Positions 6,577 through 6,797 of a DNA stretch of 6,797 bases are shown here, piece by piece. Where the stretch lies: positions 1-6,797 of the forward strand of contig JAPHTE010000196.1 of the NCBI GenBank assembly GCA_026196445.1, in the 5' to 3' direction. The position numbers and the translations under genes are program-made. The stretch is from Lysobacterales bacterium. Its GTDB lineage: Bacteria > Pseudomonadota > Gammaproteobacteria > Xanthomonadales > SZUA-36. Numbering within the stretch: position 1 is the first letter of the stretch; the number at the start of each line of letters is the position of its first letter. Under the pieces are notes generated by a model. It saw nothing but the letters and a program-made list of their open reading frames with translations. It made no database searches and had not been told where the DNA came from.

Positions 6577-6797
6577 ATGACAGTAAAAGTTGCAATTAAC
6601 GGTTACGGACGGATTGGCCGCAATGTTATGCGGGCCCTGTATGAACTGGACCGCACCGATGAAATCAGCATCGTGGCCATCAACGACCTCGGTCCTGCGG
6701 ATACCAACGCCCACCTGACCCAGTACGATACCGCCCACGGCAAGTTCCCGGGCACGGTCAGCGTCGATGGCGGTGACCTGGTGGTCAACGGTGACCG
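6577..6797 (+). CDS. gap: Type I glyceraldehyde-3-phosphate dehydrogenase, partial (5' part)
   Basis: Seventy-three complete codons are present before the right edge, from an ATG at 6577 whose ribosome-binding site GGAG (6566-6569) lies in the last codons of tkt. The product carries the NAD-binding Rossmann motif INGYGRIGR (Gly9, Gly11, Gly14), AINDL with Asp37 at the cofactor-selecting position, and NAHLTQYDTAHGKFPG (44-59). The enzyme oxidises and phosphorylates glyceraldehyde 3-phosphate in glycolysis, and acts in reverse in gluconeogenesis or the Calvin cycle. The N-terminus also resembles the paralogous erythrose-4-phosphate dehydrogenase (Epd), but the NAHLTQYDTAHGKFPG stretch fits proteobacterial Gap better. 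The catalytic Cys lies beyond the window, so the two cannot be fully separated here. The four-base gap after tkt indicates one operon. Confidence 0.93.
   Translation, partial: MTVKVAINGYGRIGRNVMRALYELDRTDEISIVAINDLGPADTNAHLTQYDTAHGKFPGTVSVDGGDLVVNGD

Overview
The window looks like an ordinary chromosomal segment of a gammaproteobacterium with moderate-to-high GC content. This rests on the Na+/alanine symporter subfamily with its secretory-like N-terminus, the transketolase that aligns almost residue for residue with E. coli TktA at its N-terminus, the proteobacterial-type glyceraldehyde-3-phosphate dehydrogenase, and the outer-membrane barrel protein. I cannot name a genus from the sequence. 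I see no phage, insertion sequence, CRISPR array, tRNA or rRNA, and no strong sign of a new multi-gene system.

Layout. Positions 1-1517 carry two leftward genes: a small predicted exported protein that runs off the left edge (starting at 257), and an uncharacterised outer-membrane beta-barrel protein (351-1517). An AT-rich divergent region (1518-1677) separates these from a rightward series: a single-cysteine thioredoxin-fold/peroxiredoxin-like protein (1678-2235), a universal stress protein (2355-2789), an AGCS-family sodium:alanine symporter (2875-4395), transketolase (4554-6572), and the 5' part of a type I glyceraldehyde-3-phosphate dehydrogenase gene (6577 to the right edge).

How the parts relate. 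The universal stress protein and symporter genes are 85 bases apart with no terminator that I can identify, so they may share a transcript. A GU-rich 11-bp hairpin just after the symporter stop is the best terminator candidate here, and it implies that transketolase has its own promoter. Transketolase and gap are separated by four bases, and the gap ribosome-binding site lies in the last codons of tkt. They are almost certainly one operon of central carbon metabolism (pentose-phosphate or Calvin cycle plus glycolysis), which in related bacteria often continues with pgk and further glycolytic genes beyond the window. Three starts had to be chosen against longer open frames: 1678 for the redoxin, 4554 for transketolase, and 1517 or 1502 for the barrel protein.

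No stretch longer than 300 bases lacks a gene. The most useful second looks are the hairpin at 4418-4445, the inverted repeat on the stress-protein stop codon, the barrel protein of unknown function, and the small exported protein cut by the window edge.
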